DNA of 64,000 nt, taken from Coemansia sp. RSA 487. Its lineage: Eukaryota; Kickxellomycota; Kickxellomycetes; Kickxellales; Kickxellaceae. Below are positions 42,695 through 53,683 of this stretch, one piece after another (within the stretch, counting starts at the first letter, position 1; each line of letters begins with the position of its first letter). The stretch lies in the NCBI GenBank assembly GCA_027577595.1, contig JANBRJ010000004.1:124001-188000 (forward strand), given 5' to 3'. The translations under genes and the position numbers were made by a program. The notes beneath the pieces were generated by a model, which was not told the DNA's origin, ran no database searches, and worked only from the letters and a program-made list of their open reading frames with translations.

Positions 42695-45247
42695 TTAGAA
42701 GTACCTTTCGGCAACGTAGACGGCTGCGGGAGTGGAGCTGGCCTCAGCCTCCTCAGTGCAGGTATCCTCGGTGCTCTCGTCAGGAACGGAGGTGGTGTAG
42801 TCCTCGACGGTGGTGTCAGGCGACGACTCCTCCTCGGACGGGACCGGGACGGCGCTGTAGCCGGGGGTGGACTCCTCAGCAGGGGAGCTCTCCTCAACAG
42901 AGGTAGTGTAGTCCTCGACAGTGGTGTCAGGCGACGACTCCTCCTCGGACGGGACTGGGACAGCGGTGTAGCCGGGGGTGGACTCCTCAGCAGGGCTCGA
43001 CTCCTCGGGAACGGAGGTGGTGTAGTCCTCGACAGTGGTGTCCTCGGACGATGGGACGGGGACAGCGGTGTAGCCGGGGGTGGACTCCTCAGCAGGGGTG
43101 GACTCCTCCTCGACGGGGGCCGACGACTCCTCAACAGAGGTGGTGTAGTCCTCGACAGTGGTCTCGGGGGTGGACTCAACCTCCTCAGTGCAGGTGGTGT
43201 CCTCAGCAGGGCTCGACTCCTCGGGAACAGAGGTAGTGTAGTCCTCAACGGTGGTATCCTCAGATGATGGGACGGGGACAGCGGTGTAGCCAGGGGTCGA
43301 CTCCTCAGCAGGGCTCGACTCCTCGGGAACGGAGGTGGTGTAGTCCTCGACAGTGGTGTCCTCGGACGATGGGACGGGGACAGCGGTGTAGCCGGGGGTG
43401 GACTCCTCAGCAGGGGTGGACTCCTCCTCGACGGGGGCCGACGACTCCTCAACAGAGGTGGTGTAGTCCTCGACAGTGGTCTCGGGGGTGGACTCAACCT
43501 CCTCAGTACAGGTGGTGTCCTCAGGGACAGAGGTGGTGTAGTCCTCAACAGGGGTGCTCTCCTCAGGGGCCGAGGTGGTGTAGTCCTCGACGGTGGTCTC
43601 AGGAGTAGACTCTACCTCTTCGGTGCAGGTGGTGTCCTCAGCGGGGCTCGACTCCTCAGGAACAGAGGTGGTGTAGTCCTCAACGGTGGTATCCTCGCTC
43701 GATGGGACAGGGACGGCGGTGTAACCGGGAGTGGACTCCTCAGGAACCGAAGTAGTGTAGTCCTCGACGGTGGTCTCAGGGGTAGACTCGACCTCCTCGG
43801 TGCAGGTGGTGTCCTCGGGAACCGAAGTGGTGTAGTCCTCGACGGTGGTCTCGGGGGTAGACTCTACCTCTTCGGTGCAGGTGGTGTCCTCAGGGACAGA
43901 GGTGGTGTAGTCCTCAACGGTCGATGAAGGAGGAGGGACCGCGGTGTAACCGGGAGTGCTAACCTCAGGGACAGAGGTGGTGTAGTCCTCGACGGTGGTC
44001 TCGGGAGTAGACTCAACTTCCTCAGTGCAGGTGGTCTCCTCAGGGACAGAGGTGGTGTAGTCCTCAACGGTCGATGAAGGAGGAGGAACCGCGGTGTATC
44101 CAGGAGTGCTAGCCTCGGGGACAGAGGTGGTGTAGTCCTCGACGGTGGTCTCGTCACAGTAAGGAGTGGTCTCCTCGGGGGTGGTCTCATCGCAGTAAGG
44201 AGTGGTCTCCTCGGGAGTGGTCTCATCGCAGTAAGGAGTGGTCTCCTCAGGGACGGAGGTGGTGTAATCCTCAACGGTCGACGAAGGAGGAGGAACCGCA
44301 GTGTATCCAGGAGTGCTAGCCTCTGGGACCGAGGCGGTGTATCCAGGAGTGCTAGCCTCAGGGACCGAGGTAGTGTAGTCCTCAACGGTCGACGAAGGAG
44401 GAGGAACCGCGGTGTATCCAGGAGTGCTAGCCTCAGGGACCGAGGTGGTGTAGTCCTCAACGGTGGTGCCCGGAGAGCTAGGGACCTCGCAAGCGGCGGT
44501 CTCGGTGACGGTGTTGGTCACGGTGACGGTAGCGGTGGCACCAGGAACACCCGGGGCAGAGACGGTCTCGGTGACGGTGACAGTGTTGCCGGCACCAGGA
44601 GCGGTGACGGTGACGGTGACATCCTCGCAGCAGTACTCGTACTCAGAGGTAGGAACAAGAGGAACCGAAGTGGTGTAGTCCTGAGCAGTGGTGGTAGGCG
44701 CCACTGGGGTGGTCTCTACGGGAGTGGTCTCCTCGGGAGTGGTCTCGTCACAGTAAGGAGTGGTCTCCTCGGCAGGGGTGGTCTCCTCAGGGACGGAGGT
44801 GGTGTAGTCCTCAACGGTGGTGGTGTCCTCCGACGACGGGACGGGGACAGCGGTGTAGCCAGGGGTCGACTCCTCAGGGACGGAGGTGGTGTAGTCCTCA
44901 ACGGTGGTGGTGTCCTCCGACGACGGGACGGGGACAGCGGTGTATCCAGGAGTGGTCTCCTCAGGGACAGAGGTGGTGTAGTCCTCGACAGTGGTAGACT
45001 CGGCCTCTGGGGTGGTCGATGGGATCGGAACAGCGGTGTATCCAGGGATGGAAGGAGCGCTGTAGTCACCACCCTGAGAGGTAGTCTGTTCCTCGACCGA
45101 GGTCGGGGGAGCGGGGATGCTCGGGGCGCTGTAGGCGGGAGACTCCTCCGCGGCGGGGTTGGTGACATCGTAGTGACGCTTCATGGGAACGGCAACAACG
45201 GTGCTGCCGAAAGCAGCAAGAGCCATGCAAGCCTGGTTGAACTTCAT
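42695..45247 (-). CDS. Secreted Thr/Pro/Glu-rich tandem-repeat protein
   Basis: 850 residues. Signal peptide 1-19 (MKFNQACMALAAFGSTVVA), then a possible Kex2-type KR at 23-24. Nearly all the rest is made of variants of VEDYTTSVPEE, STPGYTAVPVPSSED and CTEEVESTPET, arranged in mixed order; YTTSVPEE-like units occur some twenty times. One non-repeat island (VTVTAPGAGNTVTVTETVSAPG...) sits about residue 210-255. Single cysteines recur at fixed places (TTCTEEVE, PYCDETT), so disulfide cross-linking is possible. No GPI signal at the C-terminus (VYVAERYF). Thr/Ser density suggests heavy O-mannosylation, so a cell-wall or matrix protein is inferred. The antisense strand is also open by composition. 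Confidence 0.8.
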   Translation of the reverse strand: MKFNQACMALAAFGSTVVAVPMKRHYDVTNPAAEESPAYSAPSIPAPPTSVEEQTTSQGGDYSAPSIPGYTAVPIPSTTPEAESTTVEDYTTSVPEETTPGYTAVPVPSSEDTTTVEDYTTSVPEESTPGYTAVPVPSSEDTTTVEDYTTSVPEETTPAEETTPYCDETTPEETTPVETTPVAPTTTAQDYTTSVPLVPTSEYEYCCEDVTVTVTAPGAGNTVTVTETVSAPGVPGATATVTVTNTVTETAACEVPSSPGTTVEDYTTSVPEASTPGYTAVPPPSSTVEDYTTSVPEASTPGYTASVPEASTPGYTAVPPPSSTVEDYTTSVPEETTPYCDETTPEETTPYCDETTPEETTPYCDETTVEDYTTSVPEASTPGYTAVPPPSSTVEDYTTSVPEETTCTEEVESTPETTVEDYTTSVPEVSTPGYTAVPPPSSTVEDYTTSVPEDTTCTEEVESTPETTVEDYTTSVPEDTTCTEEVESTPETTVEDYTTSVPEESTPGYTAVPVPSSEDTTVEDYTTSVPEESSPAEDTTCTEEVESTPETTVEDYTTSAPEESTPVEDYTTSVPEDTTCTEEVESTPETTVEDYTTSVEESSAPVEEESTPAEESTPGYTAVPVPSSEDTTVEDYTTSVPEESSPAEESTPGYTAVPVPSSEDTTVEDYTTSVPEESSPAEDTTCTEEVESTPETTVEDYTTSVEESSAPVEEESTPAEESTPGYTAVPVPSSEDTTVEDYTTSVPEESSPAEESTPGYTAVPVPSEEESSPDTTVEDYTTSVEESSPAEESTPGYSAVPVPSEEESSPDTTVEDYTTSVPDESTEDTCTEEAEASSTPAAVYVAERYF
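42988..43508 (-). repeat. Near-identical 318-bp-offset duplication inside the repeat gene
   Basis: About 200 bp at 42988-43187 recur at 43306-43505 with no visible difference, at an offset of 318 bp (106 codons). The surrounding repeats are more diverged, so this copy is recent or kept uniform by exchange. Confidence 0.8.
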
Positions 45248-48200
45248 TGTGTCGTAATATGTGTTGTGTGTGCGGGGTGTGGAAAAGAGGTAAAGGGAAG
45301 GTAAGGGCTTTGTTTGTTTTTTGGTAACGTCCTACGTTCAATGCGCCGGGCCTATGAACAATAAGGATGTGGATAGAAACAAAGAGAGTTGTATAAAGGG
45401 AGAAGCGTAAGGGTAAAAACGCAGAGGGATAATGGAGACAAAGGGAGGGGAAGAAATAGATAACGTCAAATGTGTTAGTAAGAAAAGTAGCAGAAGAAAA
45501 ATAGGAACATGTACATGGGTGGGGATATGCCAGACCAGGTGGTCTTTATATTCCCATCGGGCCAGGGAAAGCAGGCTGGCGGTCTGCCGCTTGGCTTACC
45601 TTTTACAAAAAATAACAAGCGGTCTACGAGGGTGAGAATTTGGAGCAAATAAAGAAAAGTCGCTGTGAGAAATAACGATGAGAAGGAACGCTTTTCTTTG
45701 TGCGTGGATGAGAGGGTTTATATTGGAAATACTCAAAACAACCACACACTTGCAAAGAAAGACGGAAATTGAGCGACAGCAGTGATGGGGATGATTATTT
45801 CTTTCAGTGGAATAGAGTGTCCAAAAAGTGATCGACTCTGCATGACAGAGAAAGTACATCTCCCCCACTATCTTTGTCTAAAAATAACGCGTGTCGTTCT
45901 GCTTTGCGAATGGTATTGCGGCTGCTATCAGAAGGAAAATCGAAACAAACGAAGGCACGCCGCTGCAGCCGAGTTCCCTGTTTCGATGCAGCATGTGAAG
46001 CGGATGGGCTTTTCGGAAGGGGGTGGGTACACGGAGCACCCCCTGCGCTCCCGCGGCTTTCTTGAGGCGGGTTCCTTTTTTTTCACAGTGGGGCGGTGTT
46101 GCTGCAAATTTTATCATATATATCACCCTCCTGGTGCATATTTGTGATGGCAAGACTGTGGTCCAGTCGACTGGCGGAGCATGAACCAGATGCGGGCGCA
46201 TGAATTCTGTCCAGCTTTGGCTGATGGCGGGGAAAAAGGGCCGAGAGATACACGAGTAAACCGCCGCCAAAAAGGAAATCCAAACGGTCTGCACATCTGT
46301 CATCTGTATTGTCTCGCAGTGTGTCACACCTACCTATTTCTGGCATGAGTCGAGAAGCTTTGCCGTGCATTGTGTCCAATGATTGCTTCATGATTTCTTC
46401 ACAGTATGTGCAAGCTGTAAACAATGGCCAGACCGAAAAGCAGGAATATATAAATAAATAATAAACATCATCCTCACCTTGGCGATCACCCTTTTCCAGC
46501 AAGCCTGCGGTTCGCGCTTCAGGCTCTTTGCAATTTGCAAGGCCGCTTTTTGTTTTGGCAAAATCACCACATATCCCTAATTTTAGTGGTTGCTGTCGTT
46601 TAAATCGGGATGCGGCAGTCTCATTTTTTTTTATTTTTGACTCAACATGGCACAGCCCACTTCATTCTGCGCGGAAAAGCCCTTCTAATGCAATGCTGCG
46701 ACACGGGTCTTTGAATGCTACAAATGTCAGAAACAAGAAGCCCACAACAGTGGGGATTCCAGATCTCTTGTGTCACAGAGAATTTTCTTTTTACTTTAGA
46801 CTTTTTGCTTTTAGATCAAAACACTTTGTTTTCAGAAAATGAATTACAAGCAAAACAGGAATGCATGTTGCAAGAAGAGGCTTTGCCGCACTGCGCTGGT
46901 ACGGGTGGAAAGCATGGCAGATCCTTGCGACTCAGTTGCACACCACACAAGTTATTTTTACCTTATGTCAAAGAAAAAACAAGAGCGTCTCCCAGCTCCA
47001 CACAGCACCACAGTTGGCATGTTGCGGGTTATTTGTGCCGAGATGTAATTACATTAATAGGACATCCCCCTTCATTGTCTGGCATGCAGCGGTTTCTATT
47101 GTTTTGTCTCGTTTTGTCTTGTGGCAGTCCACCGGCTATTATCCACAATGCCCACTTTGTACACAGTAGATAAGTGGTAAGTGGGTCTGGATAGCTGTTC
47201 TATTCGCTTGAAACTGGGTGAGCATGTTCGTTTTTTATTTGTTTTTGTTTTATTTTTATTTTTATTTTTATTTTTATTTTTATTTTTATTTTTGGGAGCT
47301 TGTGTTTGACATCGATATTGCAAAACAAAACGTAAAGGAACCGTGAGTCCTTGTCGCAAACAGGCAGACTGCATTTTGCCAAAGGAACCGTCAGCATAAC
47401 AGTGCATTGCATCTAGAGCTGTCAGTTTCTCTTTGTCAGTGCTCTTTGACACGGATCTGTTGGCGAAAAATTGGACTTGCAAAACTTCAAAAGCGTTCTT
47501 TGTGTTATTGTGTGCTTTGGTCAGCACCGCCAAGATATGCACAGTTTCGGTCATGTCCACCAAGTACATTTTTCTCTTTGGGCTCCATATGCAAAGGAAA
47601 CGTAATTTTGATATAATGTGTGCGTAATCAATGGATTGATGTTGTCAGTTTATGCGCTCGGATTTCTGCAATTATTTCCAGTGTTTTGTTCTGTGTCCTT
47701 GGCTCTGTGGCTGACTGGTCAATGGTTACGACCCGTGCCAGGTGCCAACCAAATACCAAAAAAGCGGATCAGCCGGTGCCAAAGTTCAAAAACAATGCAC
47801 CCTTTCAGTGAGCGAAACTCTACATTTTTAGTTCTTTGACAACCGCAACATTTGAAAATGCAAAATAACATACATAGCATCAGTGACTGGCTACTGCCCT
47901 TGGAACCACACATCTAAAACTACGTGATCACATGTGTTTGCATTTTACAAGATAGTTTCCCTTTCCGGGGTTTCTGGCTAATCGTTTAATTGTTAGAAAT
48001 GTTGTTCGTGGTGCAAATGAATGCCACCCATGTGACCCTTGTTTCGCTTTCGTTATAAAATGAAAAATGCTTGTCCATGAATTCATACTGCTTCTGGCCT
48101 GCGCTTTTATCTCCCTCCCCTCTCCATTAACCGAATAGCTGGGAGGAAGCAGCTGTGTTCTATATACAAGAAAGCATTCAGCTCAGATACTATCTACGGG

Positions 48201-48432
48201 AAATAGAGCGAGAGAAGGGAGGGATGGTGTGTTCAGCTCAATCACAGTAGGACGCATACCCAAAACCAAGCAAGGCGAAGTATGAAAGACAAAGCTGATT
48301 CGGTATAGCTGGCTGCTTACCACATCGAGCCATCGGTTGCACCCCAGATCTTTTTTTCTTTCTTTCATATTCCTTGTTTCAATTTGATACGCCCCAAGCG
48401 TACATACACACGATACAAAAGAAAAGGGAAGG
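45248..48432. other. 3.2 kb gene-free region
   Basis: No supportable gene on either strand; open frames are short and without codon bias. It includes the promoter of the repeat-protein gene (right of 45247), the T5A microsatellite at 47238-47294 and the promoter of the F-box gene. No RNA gene was recognised. Confidence 0.45.
47238..47294. repeat. TTTTTA hexanucleotide microsatellite
   Basis: Around eight tandem copies of a 6-base unit (five T and one A), flanked by less regular T-rich sequence. The complementary strand shows as a Lys/Asn-Ile-Lys open frame, which is not a gene. Confidence 0.9.
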
Positions 48433-50100
48433 ATGCGAGATCCAGTTTCTGCGCTGCCTTCCGAGCTCTCAATACTGATATTCCGCCAACTTACGCTGCA
48501 AGAGATCACGCAATGCATGTTTGTTTGCAATAAATGGTATCGGTTTTTGGATGGATATGCTGCCCTGTGGTGCACAGTTGACATACGACATGGTATGTAC
48601 AAGAGCCAGAGTCCTGATGACGATGATATCTGTATACGATCACCAACACTATCCAGCACCAACAGTGCCAGCAGCAGAAGAAGGCAAAGTGACTTGTTAA
48701 TATCTTCAGACATCGACGGAAACAAAGATGTTACGCGCACGCTTGCCGATGCAGATATTGCCACCATTGCACGCAGGGCAGGGCCTGCGCTTTCAAAGCT
48801 GTCGCTTGACTTTGTACCGCATCTATCGGATGCTGCAGTATGTGCACTTATTTTGTATAATTGTACAAACATTCGGCATCTGGACCTCCGAGCAAACCAG
48901 ACAATCAGTACAAATGTACTCGAGGCGCTTGTTGAAAACGTCAAGGATCGTCTCGAATTTCTTTCGCTCAGGTCAACAGAGATAGATGACTCGTTTGTCC
49001 AATCGCTATTAAAAAAAGCGGCACATCTCGTTCATCTGGACATTTCGTTCTGCAGAAAGATCACAAAATCGGCTTTTCCTCTTGTCGACCAGAATTCCAA
49101 CCTTGTATTTACTCCACCAGCCGATGTTTTTGACCTGATCCAGATAATCGCTGCGCAAGTCGATATATCAACCAACAGACTAATATTTTCTGCCGACAGT
49201 GACTTGGATCTATCTCAGTTGATGCCAGTGAATAACACACGGCTCCCAAAGCTTGAAACTCTTATCGCTGCCGGGTGTGCCTGTGTAGGAATCGCAGCAG
49301 TCACGCGAATAGTCAGGGTGTTTGGACAAACGCTAGACATGTTGGACGTTTCTCAGAGCCCAGTCACAATAGATGTGCTTCAACAAATATCAACATGCAT
49401 CGCTCAAGATCACACTAGCTTTAAGCGTCCGCTGAAACTGCACACGCTAAAGTTGTGCAATATGGACCACAGCTTAAGCGCAGATATCATGCAGCGAGCT
49501 ATGGTACCCGAAAGCATCACAGGGCCAGAGCACGCTTGGAGCTTTGCAGACTTTGCATTGGTTGTTCCGAACCTGGTATCCATCAGTCTTGGCGGTGAAA
49601 ATAACTGCATCACTGACGATCTGGTCGTACAGATAGCAACGAACTGCAAGCATCTTGTGTCGATCGACGTACATGGCTCGATCCGGCTCAGCCATCCAAG
49701 CCTGGCTGCGCTGGGCGAGAACTGCGCACGGCTAGAGTATGTGGACATCAGCGAGTGCCTTGGCTGCGAAGACCGCGGGGTTGTTGCCTTGGTTAGCAGG
49801 TGCGGTGCGCTCAAGTCGCTGAACCTGAGCGGGCTGCACATCGGCGATGACAGTCTTTCGGTGATTGGCGACTGCTTGCGGGGGTTGGAGCGGCTGGTCC
49901 TGGACTCATGCTGGCGCATAACATCACAGGGCATCAGGTCGATGGTTGCAAGGTTCAGCGAGTCTGGGTGCACGCGGAAACTAAGAAGGTTAAGTTTTAT
50001 CGACTGTATAAGCGTCGGCGTAGACGATGTTGCGTGGTGCAGAGAGCGGCTCCATCCCAGCGCAAAAATCACTGGCTCGTCGGTTGTGCCTTTTGTCTAG
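48433..50100 (+). CDS. F-box/leucine-rich-repeat protein
   Basis: 555 residues. F-box at about 5-50 (VSALPSELSILIFRQLTLQEITQCMFVCNKWYRFL), an acidic/Ser linker, then LRRs of the AMN1/GRR1 cysteine-containing type, for example HLDLRANQTISTNVLEALVENV, LVHLDISFCRKIT, LEYVDISECLGCEDRGVVALVSRC and LERLVLDSCWRITSQGI. It would be a substrate receptor of an SCF ubiquitin ligase in which NEDD8 (see UBA3) activates the cullin. The substrate is unknown. Single exon; ATG at 48433 in AAGGATGCG context. The codon use in the 5' half is more AT-rich than in the 3' half. Confidence 0.88.
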   Translation: MRDPVSALPSELSILIFRQLTLQEITQCMFVCNKWYRFLDGYAALWCTVDIRHGMYKSQSPDDDDICIRSPTLSSTNSASSRRRQSDLLISSDIDGNKDVTRTLADADIATIARRAGPALSKLSLDFVPHLSDAAVCALILYNCTNIRHLDLRANQTISTNVLEALVENVKDRLEFLSLRSTEIDDSFVQSLLKKAAHLVHLDISFCRKITKSAFPLVDQNSNLVFTPPADVFDLIQIIAAQVDISTNRLIFSADSDLDLSQLMPVNNTRLPKLETLIAAGCACVGIAAVTRIVRVFGQTLDMLDVSQSPVTIDVLQQISTCIAQDHTSFKRPLKLHTLKLCNMDHSLSADIMQRAMVPESITGPEHAWSFADFALVVPNLVSISLGGENNCITDDLVVQIATNCKHLVSIDVHGSIRLSHPSLAALGENCARLEYVDISECLGCEDRGVVALVSRCGALKSLNLSGLHIGDDSLSVIGDCLRGLERLVLDSCWRITSQGIRSMVARFSESGCTRKLRRLSFIDCISVGVDDVAWCRERLHPSAKITGSSVVPFV

Positions 50101-50266
50101 AAAGCCAACTAATTAGTTATATTGACAGTTGAGCAAAACAGATACTTGTTACTTGCAAAGATGATTGTAAAGAAAGATGCAAATGATATAGACAAGCAGA
50201 ACCTTCAACTAAAATGCAGAACGATATGCTAGGTGGAGGATCTGAGAGGATGTTTCTTCACCCGAT

Positions 50267-51540
50267 CTACATACTAATCACAGGAGGGGTATGCTGGCGG
50301 ACGACGATGTTTGCTTCTTTGAACAGTTTCAAAGTCAGGTCATCCATCCCGTACCCCTTTGAATAGACAACGGTCTTGACACCGAGCTGGACGATCTTCT
50401 TTGCGCATCCTAAGCACGGACACGTATTGCAGTACAGTGCCACTCCTTCTGCATTGCGCACACGTCCCCGACCAGCCTCGAGAAGCGCGTTCTCCTCTGC
50501 ATGGATGCACAGACAGTGGTCCAGCGAGATACCGCACGGAGTACCTGCGTTGCATCGCGGGCACCCGCCCTCGTTACAATTGGTGATGCCCTTGGGCGTG
50601 CCGTTGTATCCGGTGGCAATGATCTGTGTGTCCTTGACCAAAATGCATCCGACCTTGCGTTTCATGCAATTGGATCTGTGCGATGCCAGCTCGGATAACA
50701 GCATAAAGTACGTGTCCCACGATGGGCGGATACGCTCGCCGTTAAGCAGATCTAGCTGACCCAGATGCATGTGCAAGGCACCGATGGACGGGAACAAGTT
50801 AGCGATCGAGACATGGGCGCCAGCCAGCGCGCGCCGCATGCTGAGCTCCGTTGCGTCGATGGTGTTGCGGATGATCGGGGACTGCACAAGCGGCTTGAGT
50901 ACCGCTGGCTCCCCTGCACTTACTAGCTTGCTGTCTGTAATACTGCTTTCGCTATCTGTTGTCAGCACATCGAGGTCTTCATCTGAACTGGTGGGCGGCT
51001 CCTCGCACGCATAGAGGAGCATATCGTCTGTGGCGGCGAATTGCTCCAGCGTGAGCTTGGGGTCGTGTGTGCCATTCCGGGCACAGTATCGCCTGTACCG
51101 GAGCACAACAGGCGCATCGATGCCTACGATGAGCACAAAGGGTCTCTTTCGCAGCAGGTGGAGATCAATGATGCTGGTTACGTCAGTCGTAACGTAGTTT
51201 TGCGTCCATCGCGGGGTTACGTGCTTCACAATATCCTTAGCGGATCCGAATACCAGCGTTTCAGCGGAGTCGCCATTGCTATTTTCGAGGCTGTCGAGCT
51301 GGGTGTTTAGGCGAATACGGGAGAAACCCAGGATTTGCAAGTACTTAGCTACTTCCTCCTTTCCGCTGGCCTTTGTGCCTATTGTTAGGGAGTGTGGAGA
51401 ATAAATACAGTAGTTAAGATATCAGTACTTGTTGGCTTGTGGAAAGCACGATACCTCTCCCATTCTATTCCGACGACAGTGGCGACAGCAGCCTGGAAAG
51501 AGGGAGTGAGCTATGACTTACCTATGATGACTATAAACAT
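50267..51540 (-). CDS. DCD1: dCMP deaminase (two exons)
   Basis: Converts dCMP to dUMP for thymidylate synthesis. Exon 1 is 51522-51540 (19 bases, MFIVII plus one base), exon 2 is 50267-51378; intron 143 nt with GTAAGT, a CTAAC branch site and AATAG. The join gives MFIVIIGTKASGKEEVAKYLQILGF, matching the kinase-like N-terminal domain of yeast Dcd1. 376 residues. The deaminase domain starts at RPSWDTYFMLLSELASHRSNCMKRKVGC; zinc and catalytic residues are in CIHAEENALLEAG and CNTCPCLGC; a second cysteine/histidine cluster is NEGGCPRCNAGTPCGISLDHCLC. The central region is acidic and longer than in yeast. Confidence 0.93.
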
Positions 51541-51912
51541 TGAGTGCTGGGATGTTTTTCCAGTAGCAGTGGCTTAGAGGGATGAGAGTGTTTTTCTGGG
51601 AAATGAATGTGCACTAGAAACGGAGCTGATCTCGTATAAACAGGGTTAAAAAGTAGCAAGAGTACGAAAATTGATATTTCCGGAGAAACAAAAGAAAAAA
51701 AACAGGACATTGGGAACTACTGAGCATAGCAGCAGATACCCCATCCATCTTTGTTACAATAGGATACGCGGAGGGAAACTGCAGTCTTTTTGGGACTTCC
51801 GGTTTTTTTTTGCAAAAAGATAAAGCGGTGTGAGAAAGAGAGCTAAAATCCAGCTAAAAAAAGCTAATTTGACTGCTACTGCTTGACTGTGCCAGGCAGA
51901 GCGTGATCCGGC
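51541..51912. other. Intergenic between DCD1 and ureG
   Basis: 372 bp containing the DCD1 promoter and the 3' flank of ureG, both on the minus strand. No gene seen. Confidence 0.45.
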
Positions 51913-52743
51913 CTACTTGATCTTGGCGCCCGGAACGCACTGCTCCCATGTGGCTAGGACATGGTCGACGATCTCGTTGACGTTCTTGCCGTGCTTGACG
52001 ACAGCCATAGTGACGGGGCCGCTGTCGCGGATATGGTGCGCGTCGCGTAGCATGACATCCAGATCAGCGCCCACGGCGTCAGCAAGATCGGTCTTGTTGA
52101 TGACCAACAGGTCGCTCATGGTGATTCCGGGGCCGCCCTTGCGTGGCACCTTGTCGCCGCCGCTGACGTCGATGACGTAAATGATGTAGTCGGCGAGCTC
52201 GCGGCTGAAGTTGGCTGCAAGGTTGTCGCCTCCGGACTCGATCAGCAGCAGCTCCGTGTCGAACTTGGCGTGCAACGCCTCCAGCGCATGCAGATTGGCC
52301 GTGATGTCCTCGCGCACGGCGGCGTGTGGGCATCCGCCGGTCTCGACCGCCACGATGCGGTTGGCGTCAAGGGCGCCGTTGCGCGTCAGGAACTCGGCGT
52401 CTTCGCGAGTGAAAATATCGTTTGTCACACACGCGATGTTGTACTTGTCGCGCAGCGCCTGGCACAGCTTGAGCATCAGTGCCGTCTTGCCGCTGCCGAC
52501 GGGCCCGCCGATCCCCACCGTGAAAGCGCGCTCGCCCCAGTCGCGCCCCGTGCGGTTGTACGGCGCGCGCTCGTGGTAGCGCCCCGGGTGGTCCAGCACG
52601 TCGTGCGTGTGTCCGTGCTCGATGGCATGGTCATGCGAGTGCCCGTGGCTGTGCGAGTGCCCGTGCGAAGCACCAGAGGTGCTGCCGCTGCCGCTCTTAA
52701 AGTCACACACGTCTCCGCTGCCGTCTGTGTTGCTGGGTGCCAT
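51913..52743 (-). CDS. ureG: Urease accessory GTPase UreG
   Basis: SIMIBI-class GTPase that drives nickel insertion into urease, acting with UreD and UreF. 276 residues: a His-rich N-terminus (about 25-50, [12 protein letters not shown]) that can bind nickel as in plant UreG, then the GTPase domain with P-loop [11 protein letters not shown] (79-89), the CPH metal motif at 138-140 ([11 protein letters not shown]), [15 protein letters not shown], and NKTDLAD as the base-recognition NKxD. Length and motif order are standard. Urease, UreD and UreF are not in this window. Single exon, ATG at 52743. Confidence 0.97.
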   Translation of the reverse strand: MAPSNTDGSGDVCDFKSGSGSTSGASHGHSHSHGHSHDHAIEHGHTHDVLDHPGRYHERAPYNRTGRDWGERAFTVGIGGPVGSGKTALMLKLCQALRDKYNIACVTNDIFTREDAEFLTRNGALDANRIVAVETGGCPHAAVREDITANLHALEALHAKFDTELLLIESGGDNLAANFSRELADYIIYVIDVSGGDKVPRKGGPGITMSDLLVINKTDLADAVGADLDVMLRDAHHIRDSGPVTMAVVKHGKNVNEIVDHVLATWEQCVPGAKIK

Positions 52744-53683
52744 GTTCTGTTATATGCGATCGTGTCTTGGTCAAAAGAGTGTGGGCTAATGTGGTTTGAA
52801 AAGTGTGTCCTAGACCGAACCAAGATGAGTTTGAAAGGAGAGCAAGAGAGAGGGGAGGCGTGACGAGCTTTTCCACTCGCTTTAAAACATTCTTTGCTTC
52901 ACAAACCAAAGCCTCACACTATCTCCCCCGCCAAGTTCATTAACTGCATTCCAGTTTCATAGCCCGATCCAGCAACCATGCCGACAAAAAGCGCGCACTT
53001 CTTCTCGAACCCTCCTCAGCCTTCGCTTGCTTTGCCAATCGTCTCATCTTCCTCACAAGTGCACACCCCGACTTGTTCTGTACACGATACATCCGCCTCA
53101 CCCATCCCATACAACCGCCACCTAAGCACAAACCGACCAACTCCTGGCGCATCCAATGCTGTGCAGAGGAGGCCAGGCGAAACCTGCTTGAAACAACTCG
53201 CTCCTTTTGTCCCCTTGGCTTGTCTCCTTTGTTTGTCCCCTTGGCCTGCTATTGCCTATTTTAGCTCCGTGAGGCCGACACGGCAAAAAAACAAGAAAGC
53301 GAATGGCTGTTCTGGTAGCAACAAAAACCGGCCGGCAGCTTCAGCAGCGCCTACAGACAAGCATTGACCAGATCCCATGCCTAAAACGCCAAATGCGGAA
53401 TCAGCAAAGGCTTTTATTGCATACAACAATGTGGCACGCCGCAAAACACGCCAGTCCAAGAATACAAAATGCACCAAATGCCGGAACGCCTTTCCGTTCC
53501 TTTTCCTTCTCAACACATTTTCTGTTATCTTCAACTGGCCATCAACATTACTGCACGTGTTATTGCTTTCTTTCCCGCACACAGAACCGTCCACAACTTT
53601 TGCGAATTAGACAGTCTTCACCGGTCCCCAGCTACCGCCGCCTCAACACTTACCCCAAGCTCTACATATCAAGGCCAGGGATA
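52744..53683. promoter_or_regulatory. Divergent intergenic region, ureG/C1-THF synthase
   Basis: 940 bp between head-to-head starts. An ATG frame at 52978-53367 (129 codons, Ser/Pro-rich) has no codon bias or homologous features and was not accepted as a gene. Pyrimidine-rich stretches are frequent. Confidence 0.4.

Noticed and set aside
42691-43548. Second long minus frame (Arg/Pro/Thr-rich) overlapping the repeat protein
   Set aside because: It is a shifted reading of the repeat gene; openness follows from the repeat composition, and it lacks a signal peptide or proper start.
47200-47569. Lys/Asn-rich minus-strand proteins
   Set aside because: Translation of the TTTTTA microsatellite and its flanks only.
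52978-53367. 129-codon ATG frame between ureG and C1-THF synthase
   Set aside because: Good start context, but the composition is that of the intergenic region and no domain is visible; more likely part of the divergent promoter or leader.
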